A stretch of 64,000 bases of DNA from Novimethylophilus sp036504375 (GTDB taxonomy: Bacteria; Pseudomonadota; Gammaproteobacteria; Burkholderiales; Methylophilaceae), in the NCBI RefSeq assembly GCF_036504375.1, contig NZ_DASXVH010000010.1, positions 1 through 64,000 of the forward strand. The letters run 5' to 3'. The position numbers and the translations under genes are program-made. This document shows, in pieces, positions 23,642 through 32,872 of this stretch. Numbering within the stretch: position 1 is the stretch's first letter; each line of letters begins with the position of its first letter. The notes beneath the pieces are model-generated. The model was given only the letters and a program-made list of their open reading frames with translations. It ran no database searches and was not told where the DNA came from.

Positions 23642-26600
23642 ATGCCCATGGCCACTCGCCTGCGCGAAATCCCATACAACTACACCTCGTTCTCCGATCG
23701 GGAAATCGTCATCCGTTTCCTCGGTGCCGAAGCGTGGGACATCCTCAACCAGCTGCGTGCCGAACGCAAAACCGGCCGCTCCGCCCGCATGCTGTTCGAG
23801 GTGCTGGGCGACCTGTGGGTGGTCACCCGCAACCCCTACCTGCAAGACGACCTGCTTTCCAACACCAAGCGCCGCAAGGCCCTGATCGGCGCCCTGCATC
23901 ACCGCATCGAAGCGATTGAGGAACGCAGCCACAACAATCCGCCGGTAATCAAGCTGATTGAAGCTGCGCGAAGCGCCGTCGCCCGCTTCGAGGAAGACTT
24001 TCGCCAGACTACGGCCCTGCGCCGCAAAGCCATGTCGCGCCTCGCCAGGATCACGCGCAAGGACAATATCCAGTTCGATGGCTTGGCCCGCGTTTCGCAT
24101 GTCACCGACGCCACCGACTGGCGCGTGGAATATCCTTTCGTCGTCATCAACCCCGATACCGAGGAAGAGATCGCGGCACTGGTCCGAGCCTGTATCGAGC
24201 TGGGGCTCACTATCATTCCGCGCGGCGGCGGCACCGGCTATACCGGCGGGGCAATACCGTTGACCGCATTGTCCGCGGTGATCAATACCGAAAAGCTGGA
24301 AGCCTTGAGCGCGGTCGAGATGACCGAACTGCCGGGCGTGGCCGGCAAAGTGCCGACGATACGCTGCGGCGCCGGCGTGGTGACGCGGCGCGTGATGGAA
24401 GCCGCCTCCGATGCCGGTTTCGAGTTCGCCGTCGACCCGACCTCGGCCGATGCCTCGTGCATCGGCGGCAACGTGGCGATGAACGCCGGCGGCAAGAAGG
24501 CCGTGCTGTGGGGCACCGCGCTCGACAACCTGGCCTCGTGGCGTATGGTGACGCCGGATGCCACCTGGATGACGGTGGAGCGGCTGGACCACAACCTGGG
24601 CAAGATCCACGACATTGAAACGGCGCGGTTCCGCATTACGCGCCATGCCGAAGACGGCAAAACACTGCGGGGCGAACCGCAGATTCTCGAAATCCCCGGC
24701 CCGCATTTCCGCAAAACCGGCCTCGGCAAGGACGTCACCGACAAGTTCCTGGCCGGCCTGCCGGGCATCCAGAAAGAAGGCTGCGACGGCCTGATCACGT
24801 CGGCCACCTTCATCCTGCACAAAATGCCTGCGCATGTGCGCACCATCTGCCTGGAGTTTTTCGGCTCGGTGGGACTCGCGGTGCCGGCCATCGTCGAAAT
24901 CAAAAACTATCTGGACCAGCATCCCACTTCGTTGCTGGCCGGGCTGGAGCACCTGGATGAGCGCTACCTGAAGGCTGTCGGCTATGCCACCAAGGCCAGC
25001 CGCGCCGAGCGCCCCAAGATGGTGCTGGTCGCCGACGTTGCGAGCGACGACGAAAACGACATCGGCACCGTAGCCTCGCATATCGTGCGCCTGGCCAATG
25101 TACGCGGCGGCGAAGGCTTCATTGCCGTGTCAAGCGAGGCGCGCAAGAAATTCTGGCTCGATCGTGCCCGCACCGCCGCGATCGCCGCGCACACCAATGC
25201 GTTCAAGATCAACGAAGACGTCGTCATTCCGCTGGAACGCCTGGGCGATTATTCGGACGGCGTGGAACGCATCAATATCGAACTGTCGATCAAGAACAAA
25301 CTGCGCCTGCTGGACGCCCTGGAAGCCTTCATGAACGGCGACCTGCCGCTGGTGCAGGACGAAGACACCCAGACCGACCCGGAGATGCTGGCGGCAAAGC
25401 GCGAGCAGGCAATTGCGCTGCTGGGCGAAACCCGCGCGCATTGGAGCCGCGTGCTGGATCACCTCGATTCGCCATTGCACGAACTGGGAAACCTAGCCGA
25501 GGAAGTGCTGGCGCGCTCCGGGCTCAACCAGATCGCCAATATCTTCCGCGCCGTGCAGGAGCATCATCTGCGCGTTTCCTGGAAACGCGAAGTGAGGAAA
25601 ACCCTGCACCAGATTTTCTCCGGGCGCTCTTACAGTAAGATTCTGGAGCGTTGCGACGAGATTCACAAAACCGTGCTGAAGGGCCGCGTGTTCATCGCGC
25701 TGCACATGCATGCCGGCGACGGCAACGTGCATACCAACATCCCGGTCAATTCCGACGATTACCACATGCTGCACGAAGCTAATGAATCGGTAGCGCGCAT
25801 CATGCGGTTGGCGACGGATCTGGGCGGGGTGATTTCCGGCGAGCACGGCATCGGCATCACCAAGATGGAATTTCTCGACGACAAGGCCATCAACACCTTC
25901 GCCGAATACAAGCAAAAGGTCGACCCCGATGGCCACTTCAACAAGGGCAAGCTGCTGCACGGTGCCGACCTCAGCCGCGCCTACACCCCCAGCTTCGGCC
26001 TGCTGGAGCAGGAATCGCTGATCATGGAGCAGTCCGAGATCGGCGAAATCGCCGACTCGATCAAGGACTGCGTGCGCTGCGGCAAGTGCAAGCCGGTATG
26101 CACCACCCATGTGCCGCGCGCCAATCTTTTATACAGCCCGCGCAACAAGATACTGGCGACCAGCCTGCTGATCGAGGCGTTCTTGTATGAGGAACAGACG
26201 CGGCGCGGCATTTCGCTGCAGCATTTCGACGAGTTCAACGACGTCGCCGACCATTGCACGGTATGCCATAAATGCCTCAATCCGTGCCCGGTGGATATCG
26301 ACTTCGGCGACGTGTCGATTGCGATGCGCAACTTTCTGCGCAAGCAGGGCAAGAAGAACTTCAACCCCGGCACCACGGCGTCTATGTTCTTCCTCAACGC
26401 CAAGGACCCGGCCACCATCAGGCTGATCCGTGCCGGTATGATCCGGTTCGGTTATGCCGCGCAGCGCCTGGCGCATCAAGGCGCCAAAAAGCTGGGGCTG
26501 ATCGGCGGATTCAAGCGCATGCCGCCGGCCACGGTCGGCAAGGCACCGATCCGGGAACAGGTGGTGCACTTCCTCAACCGGCCAATGCCCAAGGGCCTGC

Positions 26601-27472
26601 CCAACAAGACCTCGCGCGCGATGCTGGGCCTGGAAGATCCGACCATGGTGCCGGTGATCCGCGACCCGCTGAAAGCCGGAGAAGATGCGGACGCGGTGTT
26701 CTATTTCCCCGGTTGCGGCTCGGAGCGGCTGTTCTCGCAGGTGGGCCTGGCCACGCAAGCCATGCTGTATGAAGTGGGTGCCATCACCGTGCTGCCGCCG
26801 GGCTATCTGTGCTGCGGCTATCCGCAGACCTCCGCTGGCAATCATGACAAGGGCCAGCAGATCACAACGGAAAACCGCGTGCTGTTCCACCGCGTCGCCA
26901 ATACGCTCAATTACCTCGACATCAAAACCGTGGTGGTGTCGTGCGGCACCTGCATGGACCAGCTGCTGAAGTACGAATTCGACAAGATATTCCCCGGCTG
27001 CCGCCTGCTTGACATCCACGAATACCTGATGGAGAAAAACCTCAAGCTGGAAGGCGTGACCGGCACGCGCTACATGTACCACGAGCCCTGCCATACGCCG
27101 ATGAAGACCTACGATGGCATCAAGGTCGCCAACCAGCTGATGGGCAGCCCGGTTCAACTCAACGACCGCTGCTGCGGCGAATCGGGTACGTTTGCGGTGG
27201 CGCGGCCGGATATCGCCACCCAGGTAAAAATGCGCAAGCAGGAAGAACTGGAACGCGGCGTCGCCAAGCTGGGCGGGGCGGAAGGCCGGCCGATCAAGAT
27301 CCTCACCTCGTGCCCGTCGTGCCTGCAGGGGCTGGAACGTTACAGCGAGGATACCGGCGTCGACGCCGACTACATTGTCGTGGAAATGGCCAAACACCTG
27401 CTGGGACCGAACTGGATGCAGGATTATCTGGCGAAGGCCAACCAGGGGGGAATCGAGAAAGTATTACTGTAA
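23642..27472 (+). CDS. Large FAD-linked / Fe-S oxidoreductase with DUF3683 N-terminus
   Basis: A 1276-residue cytoplasmic fusion protein related to glycolate and D-2-hydroxyacid dehydrogenases. Order of parts: DUF3683-type N-terminus (about 1-100); FAD-binding-4 domain with PRGGGTGYTGGAIPL (about 197); FAD oxidase C-terminal domain with HMHAGDGNVHTNIP and GEHGIGITKMEF; two Fe-S clusters (CVRCGKCKPVC and CTVCHKCLNPCPVD); and two CCG domains (FPGCGSERLF with CCGYPQ, HEPCHTP with RCCGESG). It combines GlcD-like and GlcF-like functions in one chain, likely oxidising a 2-hydroxyacid and passing electrons to quinone. A second in-frame ATG lies at 23648. Confidence 0.88.
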   Translation: MPMATRLREIPYNYTSFSDREIVIRFLGAEAWDILNQLRAERKTGRSARMLFEVLGDLWVVTRNPYLQDDLLSNTKRRKALIGALHHRIEAIEERSHNNPPVIKLIEAARSAVARFEEDFRQTTALRRKAMSRLARITRKDNIQFDGLARVSHVTDATDWRVEYPFVVINPDTEEEIAALVRACIELGLTIIPRGGGTGYTGGAIPLTALSAVINTEKLEALSAVEMTELPGVAGKVPTIRCGAGVVTRRVMEAASDAGFEFAVDPTSADASCIGGNVAMNAGGKKAVLWGTALDNLASWRMVTPDATWMTVERLDHNLGKIHDIETARFRITRHAEDGKTLRGEPQILEIPGPHFRKTGLGKDVTDKFLAGLPGIQKEGCDGLITSATFILHKMPAHVRTICLEFFGSVGLAVPAIVEIKNYLDQHPTSLLAGLEHLDERYLKAVGYATKASRAERPKMVLVADVASDDENDIGTVASHIVRLANVRGGEGFIAVSSEARKKFWLDRARTAAIAAHTNAFKINEDVVIPLERLGDYSDGVERINIELSIKNKLRLLDALEAFMNGDLPLVQDEDTQTDPEMLAAKREQAIALLGETRAHWSRVLDHLDSPLHELGNLAEEVLARSGLNQIANIFRAVQEHHLRVSWKREVRKTLHQIFSGRSYSKILERCDEIHKTVLKGRVFIALHMHAGDGNVHTNIPVNSDDYHMLHEANESVARIMRLATDLGGVISGEHGIGITKMEFLDDKAINTFAEYKQKVDPDGHFNKGKLLHGADLSRAYTPSFGLLEQESLIMEQSEIGEIADSIKDCVRCGKCKPVCTTHVPRANLLYSPRNKILATSLLIEAFLYEEQTRRGISLQHFDEFNDVADHCTVCHKCLNPCPVDIDFGDVSIAMRNFLRKQGKKNFNPGTTASMFFLNAKDPATIRLIRAGMIRFGYAAQRLAHQGAKKLGLIGGFKRMPPATVGKAPIREQVVHFLNRPMPKGLPNKTSRAMLGLEDPTMVPVIRDPLKAGEDADAVFYFPGCGSERLFSQVGLATQAMLYEVGAITVLPPGYLCCGYPQTSAGNHDKGQQITTENRVLFHRVANTLNYLDIKTVVVSCGTCMDQLLKYEFDKIFPGCRLLDIHEYLMEKNLKLEGVTGTRYMYHEPCHTPMKTYDGIKVANQLMGSPVQLNDRCCGESGTFAVARPDIATQVKMRKQEELERGVAKLGGAEGRPIKILTSCPSCLQGLERYSEDTGVDADYIVVEMAKHLLGPNWMQDYLAKANQGGIEKVLL

Positions 27473-27493
27473 CGGCATTTCTTGCGTGCCGTT
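27471..27493 (+). terminator. Weak terminator hairpin after the FAD/Fe-S gene
   Basis: Arms AACGGCA and TGCCGTT with a 9-base loop start within the stop codon. The following ACCTGTTCTT is only partly T-rich. It separates two convergent genes. Confidence 0.4.
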
Positions 27494-27547
27494 ACCTGTT
27501 CTTCGGTAATTCAGCGGTTAATTCCAGCGATGAAATCAACCGTTTTA

Positions 27548-28003
27548 CTATGCCGGCAACAGTTCGCCGGGGATATCGGTCAATCGATACTTGCCCGCCC
27601 GCACAGCTTCCGCCAGATTGGCCAGATTCTGATCGTTGAGCATAGAAACGATTTCGGCCTTGATCGGCTTGAATCTGGAATGCATGGGGCATGCGGTTTC
27701 GTCTCCGCACTCCTTCAGGCCCAGAACGCAATGTGTGGTAAAATCCTGCCCTTCGGTAATCAGCAGCACCCGCATCAGATCGACCTTTTCAGGGCTCTCG
27801 CGCAGGCAGAAACCGCCGAGCCGTCCCCGGTACGAAGTAAGAATGCCGCCCTTGCACAGCATCTGCATGATCTTGGCCAGGTAGGCCGAAGGGACGCCGA
27901 GCTGTTCCGCAACCTCACGGCTCAAAATGGGCGCACCTTCCCCTTTTAATGCAATATAAATCAATGCCTGTATGGCATATTGGCTGGTACGTGAAATCAG
28001 CAT
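27548..28003 (-). CDS. Rrf2-family Fe-S transcriptional regulator
   Basis: A 151-residue winged-helix regulator starting MLISRTSQYAIQALIYIA, a clear Rrf2 family N-terminus, with the recognition region VPSAYLAKIMQMLCKGGIL. Three cysteines at 92, 99 and 105 match the [2Fe-2S] ligand loop of IscR/NsrR/RsrR-like members. It may therefore sense iron, oxygen, NO or redox state. It converges on the FAD/Fe-S oxidoreductase gene, which needs Fe-S clusters, but no operator links them. Divergent from pcnB by 246 bases of AT-rich spacer in which I see no other gene. Confidence 0.88.
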   Translation of the reverse strand: MLISRTSQYAIQALIYIALKGEGAPILSREVAEQLGVPSAYLAKIMQMLCKGGILTSYRGRLGGFCLRESPEKVDLMRVLLITEGQDFTTHCVLGLKECGDETACPMHSRFKPIKAEIVSMLNDQNLANLAEAVRAGKYRLTDIPGELLPA

Positions 28004-28249
28004 CTTTGCATCCTGGATGAAAAAGTCTCGATGTCCATTTTAGCCAGATTGAGCCAAATGTGCATCCGTTTATCTTCAATACGCGTAATTTTTAATTTTA
28101 CCTTAATTTATATCCATTTTCCCAGACAAATAAGCATGTCTCCGGCAAGGAATTCTCCGTTCCTCCAAGATCCACTCGAAGACGACGAATGACGGCGGTT
28201 TTGCGTTATAATCCGCCGACTTAACATCAGAAAAATCGCAATCCCGTCA

Positions 28250-29623
28250 ATGATCCGCAAACTGTTGCAACGTGTTTTCCAGCCCAAGAAAAAAACGCCG
28301 GGGACTAACTCCGACGTTCAGAAATTCTCCCGCCGGACTCACGGCATCGATAAACACAAAATCAGCTCCGGCGCGCTCAAAACCGTCGAAGGCCTGCAAA
28401 AAGCTGGCTATTCCGGTTTCATTGTCGGCGGCGCGGTGCGCGACCTGATGCTGGGCCGCGTACCCAAGGATTTCGATGTCGCCACCGACGCCACGCCGGA
28501 ACAAGTGCGCCAGGTCTTCCGCCGAGCGCGTATCATCGGCCGCCGATTCCGTATCGTGCATGTCATGTTCGGCAACGAGACCATCGAAGTCACCACGTTC
28601 CGCGGCAGCCATCTCGCCGTCGATGAAAATGGCGAGAGCGACGCCCAGGTCACCGACAGCGGCCGCATCCTGCGCGACAACGTCTTCGGCACCCTGCAGG
28701 AAGACGCCGAACGCCGCGATTTCAGCATCAATGCGCTGTATTACAACCCTGCGACCGAAGAGGTGTGGGATTACCACCGCGGCGTGCCCGACATCAAAGC
28801 CAAGGTTTTGCGCATTATCGGCGACCCGGAAACCAGGTACCGCGAAGATCCGGTACGCATGCTGCGTGCTGTCAGGCTTTCCGCCAAGCTGGAAATGCAG
28901 CTCGACCGCGCGACCGAAACGCCGATCCCCAAACTGGCCGATCTATTGCAGGACGTGCCGCCATCGCGCCTGTTCGAGGAGATGCTCAAGCTGTTTCTGT
29001 CCGGTCACGCGATGGAAAGCGCCGCCGCATTGCGCCAGCACGGTCTGCACCATGGCGTGCTGCCGTTGCTCGACGTAGTGCTGGAGCAACCGATGGGCGA
29101 ACGTTTCGTCAAACTGGCGCTGAAGAATACCGACGACCGCGTACAGCAGGACAAACCGGTTTCGCCCGCGTTCCTGTTCGCAACGCTGCTGTGGCACGAG
29201 GTGCTGACTTCATGGCAGAAACACCAGAGCACCGGCATGAAACCCTTGCCCGCGCTGTTTGAAGCCATGCACGAAGTTTCCGATATCCAGGCCGGCAAGC
29301 TGGCGATTCCCAAACGCTATTCCGTCACAATGAAGGAAATCTGGGGCCTGCAGCCGCGGTTCGAGCAGCGCGCCGGTCAACGTCCGTTCCGCCTGCTGGA
29401 ACACGAACGCTACCGCGCCGGCTACGATTTTCTGCTGCTGCGCTGCGAATCCGGCGAACTGCCGATGGAATTGGTGGAATGGTGGGATCGGTTCGCCCAT
29501 GCCGACACCGAAACCCGCAACAACATGCTGCAGCCCGACACCGCGCCGAAAAAACGTCGGCGCCGGCGCAGAAGCCCGAATTCCGGCGGCTCACAGGGCC
29601 CGCATTCCGGCAACACCCCATGA
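28250..29623 (+). CDS. pcnB: Poly(A) polymerase I
   Basis: A 457-residue class II nucleotidyltransferase that adds 3' poly(A) tails to RNA and promotes decay. Evidence is the GG-x-VRD signature (FIVGGAVRDLMLGRVPKDFD) with the catalytic aspartates in DFDVATDA, the head-to-neck sequence RDFSINALYYNP, and the basic, Arg/Pro-rich C-terminal tail typical of PcnB rather than CCA transferase (KKRRRRRRSPNSGG). Its stop overlaps folK (ATGA), as in many proteobacteria. Confidence 0.94.
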   Translation: MIRKLLQRVFQPKKKTPGTNSDVQKFSRRTHGIDKHKISSGALKTVEGLQKAGYSGFIVGGAVRDLMLGRVPKDFDVATDATPEQVRQVFRRARIIGRRFRIVHVMFGNETIEVTTFRGSHLAVDENGESDAQVTDSGRILRDNVFGTLQEDAERRDFSINALYYNPATEEVWDYHRGVPDIKAKVLRIIGDPETRYREDPVRMLRAVRLSAKLEMQLDRATETPIPKLADLLQDVPPSRLFEEMLKLFLSGHAMESAAALRQHGLHHGVLPLLDVVLEQPMGERFVKLALKNTDDRVQQDKPVSPAFLFATLLWHEVLTSWQKHQSTGMKPLPALFEAMHEVSDIQAGKLAIPKRYSVTMKEIWGLQPRFEQRAGQRPFRLLEHERYRAGYDFLLLRCESGELPMELVEWWDRFAHADTETRNNMLQPDTAPKKRRRRRRSPNSGGSQGPHSGNTP

Positions 29624-30108
29624 GCGGGCGCGCCTTCATCGCTCTCGGCAGCAACCTGCAGCATCCGGCAATGCAAGTGTCGCGGGCTTTGGAGCGGCTT
29701 GCGGAACTGCCCGCCACCCGCGTGACACGCCAGTCCTCGCTCTATTGCACCGCGCCGATAGGCTATGACAACCAGCCGGATTTCATCAATGCCGCGGCCG
29801 AGGTTTCCACGGCGCTATCGCCGCTGGAACTGCTGCGCGCCTTGCTCGCGCTGGAAGCCGGCTTCGGCCGCGAACGGCCTTTCCCCAATGCCCCACGGGT
29901 ATTGGACCTCGATCTTTTGCTTTATGATGATCAGGTAATGCATACCCCTGAACTCACGCTGCCACACCCCAGGCTGCATGAACGCGGATTCGTGCTGTTT
30001 CCGCTGGCAGAGATCGCGCCCGATCTGGAGATCCCAGGCAAAGGCCGCGTCTCCGACCTGTTGCGGGCGAGCAGCGACCAAGGCGTGGAAAAAATAACCG
30101 GGCGATGA
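29620..30108 (+). CDS. folK: 7,8-dihydro-6-hydroxymethylpterin pyrophosphokinase
   Basis: A 162-residue folate-synthesis enzyme that transfers pyrophosphate from ATP to hydroxymethyl-dihydropterin. FolK signatures are FIALGSNLQ at the N-terminus and LDLDLLLYDD followed by PHPRLHERGFVLFPL. The ATG at 29620 is chosen because it overlaps the pcnB stop and begins immediately before the conserved start; the frame upstream to 29479 is antisense-like noise within pcnB. Its 3' end overlaps the kinase gene by four bases. Confidence 0.95.
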   Translation: MSGRAFIALGSNLQHPAMQVSRALERLAELPATRVTRQSSLYCTAPIGYDNQPDFINAAAEVSTALSPLELLRALLALEAGFGRERPFPNAPRVLDLDLLLYDDQVMHTPELTLPHPRLHERGFVLFPLAEIAPDLEIPGKGRVSDLLRASSDQGVEKITGR

Positions 30109-30752
30109 CGCTGACCAGAAAATACCCCTACATCGTCGTCGAAGGCCCGATCGGCAGCGGCAAATCCACGCTTGCGCGGAAACTGGCGGAGCGTTTTTCC
30201 GCGCAACTGCTATTAGAGAATGCCGGCGCCAACCCGTTTCTGGAAAAGTTCTACGCCAACCCCGACCGCCACGCACTGGCTACCCAGCTGTTTTTCCTGT
30301 TTCAGCGCGCCGAACAGTTGAGCGGACTGGCGCAGCCCGACCTGTTCGGCGGAGCCACCATTGCCGATTTTTTCCTGGACAAAGACCCGCTATTCGCCCG
30401 CCTCAACCTCAACGACAGCGAATTCGCGTTGTATCGCACCATTTACCAGCATCTGCAACCACAAACCCGGCCTGCCGATCTCGTGCTCTACCTGCAGGTT
30501 CCGGTCGATGCCCTGCTGGAGCGTATCCACAAGCGCGCCATCGCTTACGAGCAAACCATCAGCCGCGAATACCTGGAACGCCTCGCCGCCAGTTACAGCG
30601 AATTTTTCCATCAGTACGAAGCAGCGCCCTTGCTGATCATCAACAACGAGCATCTGGACGTTGCGGCCAGCGACGAGGCTTTCCACCTGCTATTGGAGCG
30701 CATCGAGAAAATGCGCGGGCAGCGCGAATACTTCAATCCCAACCTGGCATGA
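30105..30752 (+). CDS. Deoxynucleoside kinase (deoxyadenosine/deoxyguanosine kinase-like)
   Basis: A 215-residue dNK-family kinase. The P-loop is EGPIGSGKST, the base/sugar contact region ADFFLDKDPLFA, and the LID-like segment has IHKRAIAYEQTISREYLERL. It phosphorylates deoxynucleosides for salvage; members fused in folK-dnk-panBC operons are common in betaproteobacteria. ATGA overlap with folK and again with panB gives tight coupling. Confidence 0.85.
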   Translation: MTLTRKYPYIVVEGPIGSGKSTLARKLAERFSAQLLLENAGANPFLEKFYANPDRHALATQLFFLFQRAEQLSGLAQPDLFGGATIADFFLDKDPLFARLNLNDSEFALYRTIYQHLQPQTRPADLVLYLQVPVDALLERIHKRAIAYEQTISREYLERLAASYSEFFHQYEAAPLLIINNEHLDVAASDEAFHLLLERIEKMRGQREYFNPNLA

Positions 30753-31537
30753 CGACGCTGGCGACACTCAACGAAATGAAAGCGCGCGGCGAGAAAATCG
30801 CCGTGCTGACCTGCTACGACGCCAGCTTTGCCATGCTGATGGAAGAGGCCGGGGTAGACGCGCTGCTGGTGGGCGACTCGCTGGGCATGGTGCTGCAGGG
30901 CGAGACGACGACGCTATCGGTCACGCTGCGCGACATGCAATACCATACGCGCTGCGTTGCCAAAGGCGCAAGTCGCGCCTATGTCATCGCCGATATGCCT
31001 TTCGGCAGTTACCAGCAGTCGCCGCAACAGGCGTTACGCAACGCCGCACGGCTGATGGCCGCCGGCGCGCAGATGGTCAAGCTGGAAGGAGGTGCCGTGA
31101 TGGCCGAAACCGTTGCTTTCCTCACCCGGCGCGGCATCCCGGTGTGCGGCCACCTAGGGTTCACGCCGCAGTCGGTGCATCAGCTTGGCGGCTACCGCGT
31201 GCAGGGCAAAAGCGCGGGCGATGCCGCTCGCCTGCAGGGCGACGCGCTCGCCCTGCAGCAGGCCGGCGCCGGCCTGCTGGTACTGGAAATGGTGCCGGCA
31301 GCGCTGGCCAGGCAGGCAACCGCACAGCTGGCGATTCCCACGATAGGCATAGGCGCCGGACCGGATTGTAACGGCCAGGTATTGGTGCAGCACGACATGC
31401 TGGGTATTTATCCCGGCAAAACACCCAGATTTGCGCATAATTTCATGCACGGCGCCGACAGCGTGCAGACCGCCTTGCGCCAATATGTCGAAGCCGTTAA
31501 AAACGGTAGCTTCCCCATGCCCGCACATTTATTCTGA
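30749..31537 (+). CDS. panB: 3-methyl-2-oxobutanoate hydroxymethyltransferase
   Basis: A 262-residue TIM-barrel enzyme that makes ketopantoate from alpha-ketoisovalerate and methylene-tetrahydrofolate, the first pantothenate step. Conserved parts are LTCYDASFAMLMEEAGVD, VGDSLGMVLQG (metal Asp), PFGSY and GIGAGPDCNGQVLVQHDMLG. The start overlaps the kinase stop (ATGA) and the stop overlaps panC by one base. Length is typical. Confidence 0.95.
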   Translation: MTTLATLNEMKARGEKIAVLTCYDASFAMLMEEAGVDALLVGDSLGMVLQGETTTLSVTLRDMQYHTRCVAKGASRAYVIADMPFGSYQQSPQQALRNAARLMAAGAQMVKLEGGAVMAETVAFLTRRGIPVCGHLGFTPQSVHQLGGYRVQGKSAGDAARLQGDALALQQAGAGLLVLEMVPAALARQATAQLAIPTIGIGAGPDCNGQVLVQHDMLGIYPGKTPRFAHNFMHGADSVQTALRQYVEAVKNGSFPMPAHLF

Positions 31538-32379
31538 TGGAAATCATCTCCCGAGTTCCCGAACTGCGCGAGCGGCTGCATAACGTCAGCAACATCGCTT
31601 TCGTGCCGACCATGGGCAATCTGCATGCCGGGCATATCTCATTGATGGAACAGGCCCGGCAGCATGGCGATTGCATCGTCGCCAGCATTTTCGTCAATCC
31701 GCTGCAGTTCGGCGCCAACGAAGACCTGGCCAGTTATCCACGCACGCTGGCCGAGGACTGCCGGAAACTCTATGCTGCCGGCGTAGATGTCGTGTTCACG
31801 CCGAATGAGGCCGACCTCTACCCGCAACCGCAAACCGTCATCGTGCAAGCGCCGCCGATTGCGGGCGAGCTGTGCGGTGCGTATCGTCCCGGTCATTTCG
31901 ACGGTGTCGCGACCATAGTGCTGAAGCTGTTCAACCTGCTGCAGCCGCAGGCCGCGCTGTTCGGCAACAAGGACTTCCAGCAGCTATTCATCATCCGCGA
32001 AATGGTGCGGCAGCTGAACGTGCCGGTTGCCATCGTCGCCGGTGAAACCGTGCGCGAGGCCGACGGGCTGGCGATGAGCTCGCGCAACGGCTATCTCAGG
32101 CCGGAGCAGCGCGTCGAAGCGCCGCGCCTGTTCAAGGCGCTGCAACAGGTAGTAAAAACGGTGCGGGACGGACGACGCGATTTCAAGGCGATCGAAACGC
32201 AAACCATGCAATACCTGACGATGATGGGGTGGATTGTCGATTACATCGAGGTGCGCAGCGCCGACACGCTGGCTGCGGCGGCAGCAAACGACCGCAACCT
32301 GGTTGTGCTGGGCGCAGCACGGCTGGGGAAAACCCGCCTCATCGACAATATCGAATTTTGCGTCCCGCAGCTCAACTGA
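31537..32379 (+). CDS. panC: Pantothenate synthetase
   Basis: A 280-residue adenylating ligase that joins pantoate and beta-alanine. The nucleotidyltransferase HXGH motif is in MGNLHAGHISL, then FVNPLQFGANED, DVVFTP, and the KMSKS-like region EADGLAMSSRNGYL. It follows panB with a TGATG overlap. The panD gene, which supplies beta-alanine, follows 47 bases later. Confidence 0.95.
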   Translation: MEIISRVPELRERLHNVSNIAFVPTMGNLHAGHISLMEQARQHGDCIVASIFVNPLQFGANEDLASYPRTLAEDCRKLYAAGVDVVFTPNEADLYPQPQTVIVQAPPIAGELCGAYRPGHFDGVATIVLKLFNLLQPQAALFGNKDFQQLFIIREMVRQLNVPVAIVAGETVREADGLAMSSRNGYLRPEQRVEAPRLFKALQQVVKTVRDGRRDFKAIETQTMQYLTMMGWIVDYIEVRSADTLAAAAANDRNLVVLGAARLGKTRLIDNIEFCVPQLN

Positions 32380-32386
32380 TTATAAT
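32358..32386 (+). promoter_or_regulatory. Predicted promoter of panD
   Basis: TTGCGT and a perfect TATAAT (32381-32386) are spaced by 17 bases at the 3' end of panC. This would give panD its own transcript in addition to readthrough from panBC. Confidence 0.45.
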
Positions 32387-32426
32387 AGCCGTCCTTTTGA
32401 ATCAAACGGATAGCTAAAGGCTCCAT

Positions 32427-32807
32427 ATGCAAAGAACCATGCTCAAATCCAAGCTGCACCGGGTGCGCGTTACGCATGCGGAGCTGGGCTATGAAGGTTC
32501 CTGTGCGATTGACGAAGAATTGCTGGAGGCTGCGGACATTCGCGAATACCAGCAGATTGAAATTTACAACGTCAACAACGGCGAGCGCTTCAGCACCTAT
32601 GCGATCCGCGCGCAGCGCAATTCCGGCATCATCTCGGTCAACGGCGCCGCCGCGCGCAAGGCCATGCCCGGCGACATCCTGATCATCGCCACCTATGCCG
32701 TGTACAACGAGCTGGAACTGGAAAAATACAAGCCGGAACTGGTGTACGTGGATGCGATGAACCGCATCAAGGACAAGCGCCGCGACATTCCGGTGCAGGC
32801 CGCATAA
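32427..32807 (+). CDS. panD: Aspartate 1-decarboxylase proenzyme
   Basis: A 126-residue pyruvoyl enzyme that makes beta-alanine from aspartate. The self-cleavage site Gly24-Ser25 lies in YEGSCAIDEELLE, at the same residue numbers as in E. coli; Ser25 becomes the pyruvoyl group. The N-terminus MQRTMLKSKLHRVRVTHAEL is canonical. The gene ends before a strong terminator at 32826. Confidence 0.95.
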   Translation: MQRTMLKSKLHRVRVTHAELGYEGSCAIDEELLEAADIREYQQIEIYNVNNGERFSTYAIRAQRNSGIISVNGAAARKAMPGDILIIATYAVYNELELEKYKPELVYVDAMNRIKDKRRDIPVQAA

Positions 32808-32825
32808 CTCGGTCGGATAAAAACA

Positions 32826-32857
32826 AAAACGGCAGCCTGGGCTGCCGTTTTCTTTTG
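32826..32857 (+). terminator. Rho-independent terminator after panD
   Basis: Eleven-bp arms AAAACGGCAGC and GCTGCCGTTTT with a CTGG loop are followed by CTTTT. The structure is nearly symmetrical, so it may also end the convergent chemoreceptor transcript. Confidence 0.85.
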
Positions 32858-32872
32858 GCTGTCGGCTGACAG

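Noticed and set aside
23639..25081. Open frame of 480 codons on the minus strand over the FAD gene, and another at 26129-27397
   Set aside because: Both are antisense shadows of the FAD/Fe-S gene without recognisable motifs.
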